Source: Arion vulgaris (taxonomy: Eukaryota > Mollusca > Gastropoda > Stylommatophora > Arionidae). Taken from it: DNA of 64,000 nt. Of the stretch, positions 33,352 through 44,669 are shown piece by piece. How positions within the stretch are numbered: the first letter of the stretch is position 1; every line of letters begins with the position of its first letter. The translations under genes and the position numbers were made by a program. Under the pieces are notes generated by a model. That model was not told the origin of the DNA. It ran no database searches and saw nothing but the letters and a program-made list of their open reading frames with translations. The stretch lies in NCBI GenBank assembly GCA_020796225.1, contig CM036759.1, positions 70,333,512 through 70,397,511 of the forward strand, in the 5' to 3' direction.

Positions 33352-33625
33352 TATTCCCATAGCATCAGCTTGCCCACAGTATCAGCTTGCTCACAGTATC
33401 AGCATGCCCATAGTATCAGCTTGCCCATAGTACCAGCTTGCCCACAGTATCAGCTTGCCCATAGTATCAGCATGCCCATAGTACCAGCTTGCCCACAGTA
33501 TCAGCTTGCCCATAGTATCAGCATGCCCATAGTACCAGCTTGCCCACAGTATTAGCTTGCCCATAGTATCAGCATGCCCATAGTACCAGCTTGCCCACAG
33601 TATCAGCTTGCCCATAGTATCAGCT
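33352..33625. repeat. 17-bp minisatellite in 51-bp higher-order units
   Basis: Units CAGCTTGCCCACAGTAT, CAGCTTGCCCATAGTAT and CAGCATGCCCATAGTAC alternate in regular order. It starts right after the RTE-like 3' tail. Confidence 0.92.
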
Positions 33626-33649
33626 ATGAAATAGAAAAGAAGAAGTAAA

Positions 33650-33910
33650 GGAACCCCTTTTATAGCTCGAGTTATATAGAGTAATACGGTGTTAGGCCCA
33701 TATTTTTCATTGACCTTCGGCACCTCGATGGGTGATATGATCAACATCATGTCAGCCACCTTTTACTTCCCACTACTTTGTCTGCTACCTAATTGAGGCT
33801 GGGTCAACCTGAGAGCCGTATGGTTGGAAAAATATTCCACACCCAGTGAGGAATTAAACCGGACCACTAGCCTAAGAAGCAAGTTCACTAACAACTATGC
33901 TACTGCAGCT
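33650..33910 (-). mobile_element. SINE family 2
   Basis: Minus strand: AGCTGCAGTAGCATAGTTGT, TAGTGAACTTGCTTCTTAGG, CTAGTGGTCCGGTTTAATTC (B-box-like), and body to the 33655 end. Confidence 0.7.
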
Positions 33911-34024
33911 CTTCAGATATGAAATAACACGGGAATGCAAGAGATATGAAATAACCAGATTAAAAGTAGTCATTGCAAACATCTACAAATCATCTACACT
34001 AAAAGAATGCAGTAAATCTCAGAA

Positions 34025-34230
34025 TTGGTCTTTCTTTCTTTTGTCCTGTTTTTACCATGAGGGTCACATGTTTACCACCAATAATCGGTTTCTGAGATAG
34101 TGTACGCTCGGTTGTTTGATATGCTGTGATATTGTGGAGTTATAGTATGTCTGTAACTTTATCAATCAATCTTGCTCTTAAGTCTTCACCTTCCTCTTGA
34201 TGATTCCATTTTCAGTTGGTGAATTGACAA
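34025..34230 (-). mobile_element. RTE-like 3' end
   Basis: Nucleotide match to 12460-12665 (TCTTTCTTTCTTTTGTCC, ATTGTGGAGTT, CTTCCTCTTGATGATTCCAT). Confidence 0.6.
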
Positions 34231-34574
34231 CATTTAAATTCAAGTTTTACAAAAACAAGAAAAAAATCACATAAATAAGATTTAAAAAAAAATAACAACC
34301 ATCGTTTTGGACAATGGGCCTAAATCAAGATAACATACAGACAAACGTAGAAATACAAGTAAAATGATTAACACATCAATTACCAAATGCCGCAGCATGC
34401 ACCAGTTTGTCTGTCCTATTTAACCATGTGCAGCGGATTGTGCCACATATTTTATTAATCTATAAATTAGTTCTAACTTTCAAGTCATAGCATGTCCCTT
34501 GTAGAACGCCATTTTCATCACAGCCCGCCAGAAAAACTGTCTCTAGTAAGTTCTCTGCCTCCTCCAGCATCATA

Positions 34575-34990
34575 CTCAAGGTTTATTTAATGTCTTGCTG
34601 CCTCTTTTGTCTTAGTCGTCCCCTGCCTTGTACTCCAAGAACCATGCATTCCATTATTGTTCTCTCAAAACCACTGGGACGTTTAACGTGGCCAAAATAT
34701 TTCATCTTCTGGGACATGTTATTTATGAGCCAATGCTCCTTGATTTGCAGGTCTTGTAGGATGTCTTTATTTCTTCTCTTCTCTGTCCAGGATGTTCTAA
34801 GAACGTTTCTGTAACACTTTGTTTCAAAAGCTTCAATTTCATCCTTTATTGTTTGTGTTATGGTCCATGATTCACATCCATATGTTGCTACAGGAAATAT
34901 GAATGTTCTCAGAAATCTGACTTTTGTTTCTTTGCTTGTGTCACACAATAGTTTCTTCATGCTGACCACACTCTGGAGTGCCATGGCAGT
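34575..34990 (-). mobile_element. RTE-like reverse transcriptase C-terminus, open frame
   Basis: Open minus-strand frame of 133 codons: TKVRFLRTFIFPVATYGCES, EAFETKCYRNVLRTSWTEKR, MKYFGHVKRPSGFERTIMEC and GRGRLRQKRQQDIK. No stops, so a fairly recent 5'-truncated copy. Confidence 0.78.
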
Positions 34991-35054
34991 TCTAACTTGA
35001 CATTAGTGCATTCTCATCATTACCAGCAGTTCTTCATTTATTCTTTCAAGATTT

Positions 35055-35480
35055 GCTTATCCTGAAAGTCTCTGTGACGTAGAGGTTAGATGCTCTTCTC
35101 TCATGCCAAAGGGACCAGGTTGCTTCTCGTGAAGCCATCTAGATATTTTCCAGAGATTCCTGATCTCAGTGTAGGTGAGATCGAGTTCCTAGTCCTATCG
35201 AAGACGGACAATAAAACATAGGTCCCGTGTTCAATTTGAGCACGTAAAAGAACCAATGGCAGTTCAAAATCGAGAAGAACAGGCTGGAAAGTCGCTGCCG
35301 AGCACAATTTATTAGAAAGATTAAAAATAAAATTCCTACAAAAATATCTTCATCTTCAAAATTACAGCGAGGAATCTCACCAGTGCTATGGAGTCGTGCA
35401 CTGCCGTTGAGATCTTCCTGTGTAAGAAAGAGATTGGAGCACACATGGTTACTCACCGAAGTGCAATGATGATGGTAAAT
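35055..35480 (+). mobile_element. tRNA-derived SINE, family 1
   Basis: GTCTCTGTGACGTAGAGGTT, B-box-like CCAGGTTGCTTCTC (decayed), body and AGTGCAATGATGATGG end as at 19797-20215. Confidence 0.72.
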
Positions 35481-35679
35481 CCCGAAAGTACATACACATA
35501 TTTACAAAATTATATTTCAGAATTAAAAATAAAAACCGACATCTTAGTTTGCATATACAAATTATATATATATACCTTCAAAATGTGAACATGAAACAAA
35601 CATTAATTTGACCTCAGCTTTTCAATACGATAGTTAACTTGTTCACTTTGTACATTTTTTAAGATCTGAGCGTATTTAT

Positions 35680-35830
35680 AGCGAAACATGTAAAAACAAA
35701 GTACTGTAGTTTTACAATGTACAAAAACAATTTACAGCGATGTTTCAACCAAAAGGCCTTTATCAAGCAAGGGATACAACCTAGGATATACCTAGATTGC
35801 ATTTATATTACAGCATACTGAATTAGTCAG
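35680..35830. repeat. Dispersed repeat (ACAAAGTACTGTAG core)
   Basis: AGCGAAACATGTAAAAACAA, GTACTGTAGTTTTACAATGT, TTCAACCAAAAGGCC. Same family as 10895-11050. Confidence 0.7.
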
Positions 35831-35944
35831 TGTACTGGCTTTCTGTCATCTGGAAAAATACTATGAACCTATATATCAGCTTAGAAGGGTGAAGGAGTTA
35901 ATGCATGCAAGAAAGGTCTTATATATATATATATATATAGACCT

Positions 35945-36300
35945 CTAATAATTTTATACGTTACATAGGGCCTGCAAGTAATTTCTCCATACCGCTCTGT
36001 CCTGGGCAACTTGCTCAGTCTCTTCGATGGAATCAAGTCCAATATTTCCTGCCTCTCTCAGTAAAGTTTGTTTCAGGGTTTCCCTAGGGTGTTTGCCACT
36101 TTTCCCGGTCTCTGGTTGTTTTATTTAAGGCCTCCCAGGATAGTCCAGTATCCTTCAGTTCTCTTTCGGACGTCCCCTTTTCCTTGCGGGTTCCACTCAA
36201 GTGCTTTTCTACTGACACTCGACTGTGTCTTCTGTAGGGTATGCCAGACCCACCGCCATTTTCTTCTCTTAAACTGGGTCATCATGTGTTCTTAACCATA
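35945..36300 (-). mobile_element. Two joined RTE-like tail fragments
   Basis: 35945-36085 matches the 3' end seen at 22850-22990 (TACGTTACATAGGGCCTGCA). 36085-36180 matches 39785-39910 (TTTGCCACTTTTCCCGGTCT). Confidence 0.6.
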
Positions 36301-36625
36301 GGTCTGTGTTTGTAACTCTATCATATCATCTTAGTCTGTGTTTGCAACTCTATCATACCATCTTAGTCTGTGTTTGCAACTCTATCATACCATCTTAGTC
36401 TGTGTTTGCAACTCTATCATACCATCTTAGTCTGTGTTTGCAACTCTATCATACCATCTTAGTCTGTGTTTGCAACTCTATCATACCATCTTAGTCTGTG
36501 TTTGCAACTCTATCATACCATCTTAGTCTGTGTTTGCAACTCTATCATACCATCTTAGTCTGTGTTTGCAACTCTATCATACCATCTTAGTCTGTGTTTG
36601 CAACTCTATCATACCATCTTAGTCT
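36300..36625. repeat. 32-bp minisatellite from a retroelement segment, about ten copies
   Basis: Unit CATCTTAGTCTGTGTTTGCA plus ACTCTATCATAC, nearly perfect. Retroelement sequence continues on both sides, and the copy at 13608-13660 has this stretch once. Confidence 0.92.
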
Positions 36626-36850
36626 GAAAATCTGCCGAAGACATCCGTTGACAAAGGTCTGAATCTTATTTATATTTAACTTGGTGACTCGCCACGTTTC
36701 TGAGCCATACAGCAACACAGATTTCACATTTGAGCTGAATATCTTGAGCTTTGTTTTAGTGGAGATGGCAGTAGATTTCCACACTGTGTGCAGGATAGCA
36801 GACGCTTGTCGGGCGTTCCAAATCCTGACATTAATATCCTGTCGATATCG
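36625..36850 (-). mobile_element. RTE-like C-terminal fragment
   Basis: Minus strand: KLKIFSSNVKSVLLYGSETW then RVTKLNINKIQTFVNGCLRQ. Continuous with the array at 36300-36625. Confidence 0.72.
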
Positions 36851-36949
36851 TTAATAACAGGTGGAGTGAGTAACTACGCCAGTGGAAAAATGTTGTTCGA
36901 TGCTAGCTTATGCTAAAAATTCTTGGTGTGCGCATGATACACAGGGAGC

Positions 36950-37280
36950 TGCAGTAGTGTAGTTGTTAGTGAACTTGCTTCTTAGCCTAGTGGTCCGGTT
37001 AAATTCCACAAGTAGGTGTGGAATTTTTTCCAATCATAACAGCTCTCATGTCGACCCAGCTTCAATTGGGTACCAGGAAAAGCACTGAGAAGTAAAGGTG
37101 ACCAGCATGATGTTGACATCACATCACCCACATTGTGTGCAGAGCGTGTTGTTGACCACACCACCCACATTGTGTGCAGAGCGTGTTGTTGACCACATCA
37201 CCCACATTGTGTGCAGACAGTCAATGAATAAGACAAGCCTAACACTGTATTACCCTATGTACCAAGTGGTATAAAAAGTG
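36950..37280 (+). mobile_element. SINE family 2 with internal 37-bp triplication
   Basis: Head GAGCTGCAGTAGTGTAGTTG, TTAGTGAACTTGCTTCTTAG, B-box-like GTCCGGTTAAATTCC; body to CAATGAATAAGACAAGCC. GTTGACCACATCACCCACAT plus TGTGTGCAGAGCGTGTT repeats three times at 37095-37215. Confidence 0.75.
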
Positions 37281-37365
37281 TTCCTTAATTTTTTTACATG
37301 ATACATGGTTGGGCTTCAGGAGAACGGATCCTTTACTTGGGTATCTAAATTACAAGTACCCCTGA

Positions 37366-39717
37366 TCACTCCAGTTCTACGTTCATGAATCGAACATCTT
37401 GCACCACTAGCAAATTGTTCATGTCTGACAGTTCTGTGTTCATGAATCGAACATCTTGCATCACTAGCAAAGTGTTCATGTCTGACAGTTCTGTGTTCAT
37501 GAATCGAACATCTTGCACCACTAGCAAAGCGTTCATGTATGACAGTTCTGTGTTCATGAATCTAACATCTTGCACCACTAGCAAGCGTTCATGTATGACA
37601 GTTCTGTGTTCATGAATCGAACATCTTGCACCACTAGTAAAGTGTTCATGTCTGACAGTTCTGTGTTCATGTCTGACAGTTCTGTGTTCATGAATTGAAC
37701 ATCTTGCATCACTAGCAAAGTGTTCATGTCTGACAGTTCTGTGTTCATGAATCGAACTTCTTGCACCACTAGCAAAGTGTTCATGTCTGACAGTTCTGTG
37801 TTCATGAATCGAACATCTTGCATCACTAGCAAAGTGTTCATGTCTGACAGTTCTGTGTTCATGAATTGAACATCTTGCATCACTAGCAAAGTGTTCATGT
37901 CTGGCAGTTCTGTGTTCATGAATCGAACATCTTGCACCACTAGCAAAGTGTTCATGTCTGACAGTTCTGTGTTCATGTCTGACAGTTCTGTGTTCATGAA
38001 TCGAACATCTTGTACCACTAGCAAAGTGTTCATGTCTGACAGTTCTGTGTTCATGAATCGAACATCTTGCACCACTAGCAAATTGTTCATGTCTGACAGT
38101 TCTGTGTTCATGAATTGAACATCTTGCACCACTAGCAAAGTGTTCATGTCTGGCAGTTCTGTGTTCATGAATCGAACTTCTTGCACCACTAGCAAATTGT
38201 TCATGTCTGACAGTTCTGTGTTCATGAATCGAACTTCTTGCACCACTAGCAAATTGTTCATGTCTGGCAGTTCTGTGTTCATGAATCGAACATCTTGCAC
38301 CACTAGCAAATTGTTCATGTCTGGCAGTTCTGTGTTCATGAATCGAACTTCTTGCACCACTAGCAAATTGTTCATGTCTGGCAGTTCTGTGTTCATGAAT
38401 TGAACATCTTGCACCACTAGCAAAGTGTTCATGTCTGACAGTTCTGTGTTCATGAATCGAACTTCTTGCACCACTAGCAAATTGTTCATGTCTGGCAGTT
38501 CTGTGTTCATGAATCGAACATCTTGCACCACTAGCAAAGTGTTCATGTATGGCAGTTCTGTGTTCATGAATCGAACATCTTGCACCACTAGCAAAGTGTT
38601 CATGTCTGACAGTTCTGTGTTCATGAATTGAACATCTTGCATCACTAGCAAAGTGTTCATGTCTGACAGTTCTGTGTTCATGAATCGAACATCTTGCACC
38701 ACTAGCAAAGTGTTCATGTCTGACAGTTCTGTGTTCATGTCTGACAGTTCTGTGTTCATGAATTGAACATCTTGCACCACTAGCAAAGTATTCATGTCTG
38801 ACAGTTCTGTGTTCATGTCTGACAGTTCTGTGTTCATGTCTGACAGTTCTGTGTTCATGTCTGACAGTTCTGTGTTCATGTCTGACAGTTCTGTGTTCAT
38901 GTCTGACAGTTCTGTGTTCATGAATTGAACATCTTGCATCACTAGCAAAGTGTTCATGTCTGACAGTTCTGTGTTCATGAATCGAACATCTTGCACCACT
39001 AGCAAAGTGTTCATGTCTGACAGTTCTGTGTTCATGAATCGAACATCTTGCACCACTAGCAAAGTGTTCATGTCTGACAGTTCTGTGTTCATGTCTGACA
39101 GTTCTGTGTTCATGAATTGAACATCTTGTACCACTAGCAAAGTGTTCATGTCTGACAGTTCTGTGTTCATGAATCGAACATCTTGTACCACTAGCAAAGT
39201 GTTCATGTCTGACAGTTCTGTGTTCATGAATCGAACATCTTGCACCACTAGCAAAGTGTTCATGTCTGACAGTTCTGTGTTCATGTCTGACAGTTCTGTG
39301 TTCATGAATCGAACATCTTGTACCACTAGCAAAGTGTTCATGTCTGACAGTTCTGTGTTCATGAATCGAACATCTTGCATCACTAGCAAAGTGTTCATGT
39401 CTGACAGTTCTGTGTTCATGAATCGAACATCTTGTACCACTAGCAAAGTGTTCATGTCTGACAGTTCTGTGTTCATGAATTGAACATCTTGTACCACTAG
39501 CAAAGTGTTCATGTCTGACAGTTCTGTGTTCATGAATTGAATATCTTGTACCACTAGCAAAGTGTTCATGTGTGACAGTTCTGTGTTCATGAATCGAACA
39601 TCTTGCACCACTAGCAAATTGTTCATGTCTGACAGTTCTGTGTTCATGAATCGAACATCTTGTACCACTAGCAAAGTGTTCATGTCTGGCAGTTCCCGGT
39701 TTGATCGCATTTTCACT
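37366..39717. repeat. 57-bp minisatellite with 21-bp sub-units, about 40 copies
   Basis: Unit GTTCATGAATCGAACATCTT plus GCACCACTAGCAAAGTGTTC and ATGTCTGACAGTTCTGT; some places repeat only GTTCATGTCTGACAGTTCTG. The minus strand is open for 712 codons (ELSDMNTLLVVQDVRFMNT per unit), then a 2-bp deletion near 37583. Unit differences change amino acids freely, so no clear sign of protein selection. At 39718 the minus strand has TTTCCTATCCAG, an acceptor-like border. Confidence 0.93.
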
Positions 39718-39769
39718 CTGGATAGGAAAGCAGATATATAGTTATATATACTGATTTATTCTTCTTTGA

Positions 39770-39925
39770 TAGGGTCTCAATAGTTGTTTGCCACTTTTCC
39801 CCGGTCTCTGGCTGTTTTATTTATGGCTTCCCAGTACAGTCCAGTACCCCTCAGCTCCTCAAGTAGACTCTTATCTCCTAGTCTGTTTAGGATGTCCCAT
39901 TTTCCTTGCGGGGTACATACATGTC
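39770..39925 (-). mobile_element. RTE-like fragment
   Basis: Minus strand: GKWDILNRLGDKSLLEELRG then TGLYWEAINKTARDRGKVAN. Same family as 36085-36180. Confidence 0.6.
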
Positions 39926-39954
39926 TGTAAAAAGAAATCACAGATTCAATCTGT

Positions 39955-40090
39955 TTCTCTTTTGGCATTGATGATGTCTGACCTGTCTATTGCGCATCCT
40001 TCGTGGATCACTACTGTGTCAGCCAGCCAATCCGGGTATCCCTTGCCCTTGAATTTCGCATGACCCAGTACAAAAATACACAATATAATC
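39955..40090 (-). mobile_element. RNase H fragment
   Basis: Minus strand: CIFVLGHAKFKGKGYPDWLA then DTVVIHEGCAIDRSDIINA. The GHxKxKGN(E)xAD motif is altered to YPDWLAD. Confidence 0.6.
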
Positions 40091-40129
40091 TTTCATTATT
40101 TTGAGTGATTAACCTGCAAATCAAGGAGA

Positions 40130-40390
40130 ATCCTGGGTCCTAAATAACATCATATTCCAGAAGATGAAATATTTTGGTCATATTAAATGTCACAGTGATT
40201 TAGAGAGAACGGTAACAGAAGACATGGTTTCTGGGGCATGAGGCAGGGGAACAGCTAAGACTAAGGTGGCGGCAGGACATCAAAGACACCTTGAACATGA
40301 TACTTGATAAGGCGGAAGAACTTGATAGAGACGGAGAGGTTTTCAGACGGGCTCTGATGAAACGACATTCGCAAGGGACATTCTACTTAC
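40130..40390 (+). mobile_element. RTE-like 3' end fragment
   Basis: FQKMKYFGHIKCHSDLERTV and further match to the 34575-34720 family in inverse orientation. Confidence 0.65.
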
Positions 40391-40617
40391 TTGATATATT
40401 TGGTTTTCATACAAATTCCCACCTGATTCCCATCAATAGATATCAATATTCCCAATACAAATAAAACCAAATTACATTTATACAAACAAAAATCAGATTT
40501 CATTTGACAATGTATTCTCTGAAAGGGTTAATTCTGATTGTTTCATGTTTGTTGGCATACATGCTCTGATATAACCAAAAGAAGGTCCGCCCTTAGGTTG
40601 CAAAGACTTGCCTCGGC

Positions 40618-40925
40618 GTAACTCTTTTCATACGCAGTTATTCCATCAGTTGTAAACAGTTAATTCAAGGGAGGAAAAAAAAAGCATTACTCGTCAATAA
40701 ACAAAAATATATATATATATATATCTTATTAGATATTAATTTGAATAAAACTGGACAAACTATTAGAATAACAAATTTAAATAGTAATAGAAGTAAAAAT
40801 AGTAAAAGTAAAACTAGAAAGACTTCTTATAAGGGAAACAGCTCGAATGGCGCAGCACACAACAAATGGCTTTCAACAGAATCAACTGTGGTGCAGTGTA
40901 CAGTGATTGGCATGGAAAGAGTTAA
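40618..40925. mobile_element. Diverged TTAA-type MITE with coding remnant
   Basis: Left end (G)TAACTCTTTTCATACGCAGTT, right end GGCATGGAAAGAGTTAA. The frame 40741-40956 starts with an NKTGQTIRITNLNSNRS segment resembling KKTGQPNRITRLKSSIS on the minus strand of 60527-60842, so the internal sequence is homologous in inverse orientation. Confidence 0.65.
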
Positions 40926-40999
40926 AGAGGATTTAATCCCCAATCTCCCTACATAACAAACAAAAATATATAATTGATACAATGTAAAAAAAATCAAAC

Positions 41000-41650
41000 T
41001 TCGCATTACAAAAAAACATGTTTACAAAAATATTATTTGATTTAGTTTTCTTTTGTTCAGTGAAAGGGAGCAGAGAGTCAAAAAAGAAAATAGCAGAGTA
41101 TTGTAATCTGAAGCAAGAAAGATATTAATACTTTGGAAACAAGTAACATTGAGAGTGGCCTCCGATAACATACGGCCGACGGACTCAGGTAAAAATTTTA
41201 GGAAATAAGACTACAACTGTCACATGATCCTTGCATTTGAGTGTTGTCGTATAGAGACTAATTCATTTTAAAAACAATAAAACACGCTAAATCATGGTTA
41301 TATTATGTAACAAGTTCAGTTTAACACTAAGGAATATCACTATTATTAATATTTTTCATCCAATAAATAACCAGGAACGCATTGCAAAATTGAAAAAAAA
41401 GTTTACAGTGTTCTATATAACATATACAAAAAACAGCCCATTAAATAAAATTTTCGATTTCTCGTCTGAGCTAGTCGACCTTATGTTGCTGGGGGGGGCC
41501 ACACACTGACTCAACAGATTCGTATATAAATTGAAATTATAAATATGAAACAAGTAATGAGAGATATAACAATAATGTCTGAGGTAAATCTTGAAAATTT
41601 TTTTTGGCAAGGGATAATCATAAACGAGAAGCTGAAGAAGAATATGAATA
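41000..41650. other. No recognisable gene
   Basis: AT-rich, short frames without known motifs. Confidence 0.4.
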
Positions 41651-41659
41651 GTACATCAT

Positions 41660-41830
41660 CGGTAACCACCATCAGTTCGGAAACCCACAATCGTTCGGTA
41701 ACCACCATCAGTTGCGGTAACCACCATCAGTTGTGGTAACTACCATCGGTTGTGGTAACCACCATCGGTTGCGATAACCACCATCAGTTGCGGTAACCAC
41801 CATCAGTTGCGGTAACCACCATCAGTTGGA
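41660..41830. repeat. 19-bp minisatellite, about nine copies
   Basis: Unit GGTAACCACCATCAGTTGC with variants TGTGG and TCGG. Confidence 0.9.
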
Positions 41831-41834
41831 GGAT

Positions 41835-41990
41835 TTCACCAAATTTAATTCTTACAAAATATTTCCACAATTTTCTCAAATTGGAGACCCTCACCGATGT
41901 TACAGAGTTTATGCACTGCCACTGAGATCTTCCTGTGTAAGAAAGAGATTGCAGCAAACATGGTTACTCAACGGAAGTGCAATGATGATT
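41835..41990 (+). mobile_element. SINE family 1, 3' part only
   Basis: TTGGAGACCCTCACCGATGT to AGTGCAATGATGATTGG, matching 20060-20195. Confidence 0.65.
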
Positions 41991-42175
41991 GGATTGGTTT
42001 AAATTGAAATCCTCTTTGCGTCCACACTCTGTGAGGGTGTTCAGAAGGTCAGCTCTATCCATTGGTTGGTCCCCTGATATGGTGGCAGAGCCAGACATCC
42101 TGTCTGCTCTCTCATTGCCATCGACATCCATGTGCCTCGAAACAAAGATAAGTGTAATTCTGCAAATTGAAACTT
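41990..42175 (-). mobile_element. RNase H fragment of non-LTR element
   Basis: Minus strand: ITLIFVSRHMDVDGNERADR, MSGSATISGDQPMDRADLLN. Same family as 19125-19490. Confidence 0.7.
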
Positions 42176-42835
42176 CTTTAATTGCTTCTTACAGTGGTAG
42201 AGTTTGACATGATACTGTAGCTAGCTCCACACACAACCTTCTTTAATTGCTTCTTACAATGGTGGAGTTTGATATGATACTGTAGCTACCTCCACACACA
42301 ACCTTCTTTAGTTGCTTCTTATAGTGGTGGAGTTTGATATGATACTGTAGCTAGCTCCACACAATTCTAGTTTCACAGGAGTTTGACATGATTTTTCCAC
42401 AGCTTTAGTGCTTCTTACAGTGGTGGAGTTTGACATGATACTGTAGTAGACTCCACACACAACCTTCTTTAGTTGCTTCTTACAGTGGTGGAGTTTGATA
42501 TGATACTGTAGCTAGCTCCACACACAACCTTCTTTAATTGCTTCTTACAATGGTGGAGTTTGATATGATACTGTAGCTACCTCCACACACAACCTTCTTT
42601 AGTTGCTTCTTATAGTGGTGGAGTTTGATATGATACTGTAGCTAGCTCCACACACAACCTTCTTTAGTTGCTTCTTACAATGGTGGAGTTTGACATGATA
42701 CTGTAGCTAGCTCCACACACAACCTTCTTTAGTTGCTTCTTACAGTGGTGGAGTTTGACATGATACTGTAGCTAGCTCCACACACAACCTTACATGCTTC
42801 TTACAATGGTGGAGTTTGACATAATAATGTAGCTA
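42170..42835. repeat. About 65-bp minisatellite, ten copies
   Basis: Unit CACACACAACCTTCTTTAGT plus TGCTTCTTACAGTGGTGGAG and TTTGACATGATACTGTAGCTAGCTC. It begins at the edge of the RNase H fragment. Confidence 0.92.
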
Positions 42836-42849
42836 TAGCTTGTTCCAAA

Positions 42850-43500
42850 ATTCGTGAACACACTACGGTTTAATTTGAACTAAATCTACCGGACGTATAA
42901 CTGTAATTTTTTACAGGCAATCTTATATACCTCCACAAATCCATGTTTAACTAATTGGTAGGTAATGATGCAAAAAATGTTTTTGTTATATAATTTTGCA
43001 TAAGCACAACAAAATGATCATCAAAGTTTAGAATTTACAGTAATACACAAAATGGTGTCGAATGTTTACAAGGGCGTATCCCCATTACATATTAAAACAA
43101 GCAATGTGACATAGTGAACAAATGATACCTTCCACTTCTATCAATGAAATTAAATGGTGTGTGCATACGCCAATGGCAATCGTTCGGATACAGTGCAAAA
43201 TGATATAATTCCATTGGATTCCCAATTTTTACTGGCACTGAATTGCATGTGGAGCACGCAAAGGGGTAATTATAGGAAAACTTGACAATCATATTGTTAA
43301 ACTTTGACATGTATACCAAATCAACATCTCTGTTATTTTAATAGTAACAAATAAGTAAAATTTATAGCACTAAAGGTTTGGGTGAGCAAAAATACTTTAC
43401 GAAGGTCGCCACTGTTATCAATTGCAAAATGTAAAAACCCAATAATTTCTGTCAAGTGGATGATTTTATATCGGTCGGTAAAGATGTTCAGGAATTTTGG
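42850..43500. other. No recognisable gene
   Basis: AT-rich, with one 75-codon minus frame (43092-43319) that shows no known motif. Confidence 0.4.
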
Positions 43501-43509
43501 AGCTGACTA

Positions 43510-43670
43510 TAGTTCCACACACAACCTTACAATTGTGGAGTTTATGCAGTCATTCAGTGAACAATTGACAACAACCTTACAATTGTGGAGTTTATGCAGT
43601 CATTCAGTGAACAATTGACACAACCTTACAATTGTGGAGTTTATGCAGTCATTCAGTGAACAATTGACTA
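43510..43670. repeat. 50-bp tandem repeat, three copies
   Basis: Unit ACAACCTTACAATTGTGGAG plus TTTATGCAGTCATTCAGTGA and ACAATTGAC. Directly abuts the pogo/Tigger end. Confidence 0.92.
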
Positions 43671-43674
43671 GGTA

Positions 43675-44435
43675 CAGTGGAGCCTGGATAAGTAGAAGTC
43701 ACAGGGATCTAAGGAAATTGTTCGACTTATCAGTAAATCTACTTATCATCCAGATAGCAGCACACACACATAGTAGAGAATGTACACTAATACCATACAG
43801 TAGCATTGAGTCAAACAACTGTACCACTTAGCAAACACTATCAGTTAACAAATAAATAGCAATACAATATCATAAATATTGAAATATTTTAGAAAGCAGA
43901 AAATTACAACATATCAAAATTCACAAATTAAAGAAAAGTCTGTGATTTTGCTTGCTTGGCTTGTGAAAAATGTCTGTCCATGACCTATTTAAAGGCAAAA
44001 ATTGGTGAGATCTGAACATCCAGTCTGCATCACGTAAATGTTAATTTTGTCCATGCATGCCAAAACATTTGACTGTGATACAGGTTGTGCTTGCAACCCA
44101 CAGTCATCATCATCAGAAACAGGAATAGTTGAATGGTTGGCAGACATAACCCTATAATATCAGTGTTTGAAAGAGTGGCACTGGTAAAAACATCATTATC
44201 AATGTTAACAAACTCATCTGGTTCAATGTTCAGCTCTTGATAAAAGCTAGCAAATAATGGCTCCACTGAAATATTAACGTTACTCTCATTGCTTGTTGAT
44301 GGTGCAGAATTCTCATTTACTGAGACATCTACTGCAGGTAAGAAGCCAGCTTGTCTCTAGTAGTTTGCAATAGTTGCAGGCACAACTTTGTCCCAAGCAA
44401 ATTTTAACATGAAAATAGTATCACACCCGTGTATA
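43675..44435 (-). mobile_element. pogo/Tigger-like DNA transposon remnant (3' part)
   Basis: Terminal sequence CAGTGGAGCCTGGATAAGTA at 43675 with TA before it fits Tigger-type ends. On the minus strand a transposase C-terminus reads LKFAWDKVVPATIANY, in-frame stop, RQAGFLPAVDVSVNENSAPS, then FASFYQELNIEPDEFVNIDN. AW..V..TI.N..RxAGF is typical of pogo/Tigger DDE transposases. The 5' part is absent; the stop shows it is dead. Confidence 0.7.
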
Positions 44436-44665
44436 GCACATATGTGCGTGCATATCTAATACAAATATCCAAACATTTTCCACTTTACAAATAAAAAAAT
44501 AAATAAAATGCAACAGAGGTTTTGATGTAGTACTGTAGGCAAGTCAATGAACAAACTAATATACACATTTTTTTTACAAATGCAATAAAGATAAGTTCTA
44601 TTTTTTTTTTTATTCGGTCAGAAAATTAACCTATAGAAGGAAAATATTCAGTGTCATAAATCTAT
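44435..44665. other. AT-rich, no gene
   Basis: Only A/T runs, no supported feature. Confidence 0.4.
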
Positions 44666-44669
44666 TTAT

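Noticed and set aside
43092..43319. Possible 75-residue protein on the minus strand
   Set aside because: No motif, no splice context and no repeat or homology that I recognise; could be chance.
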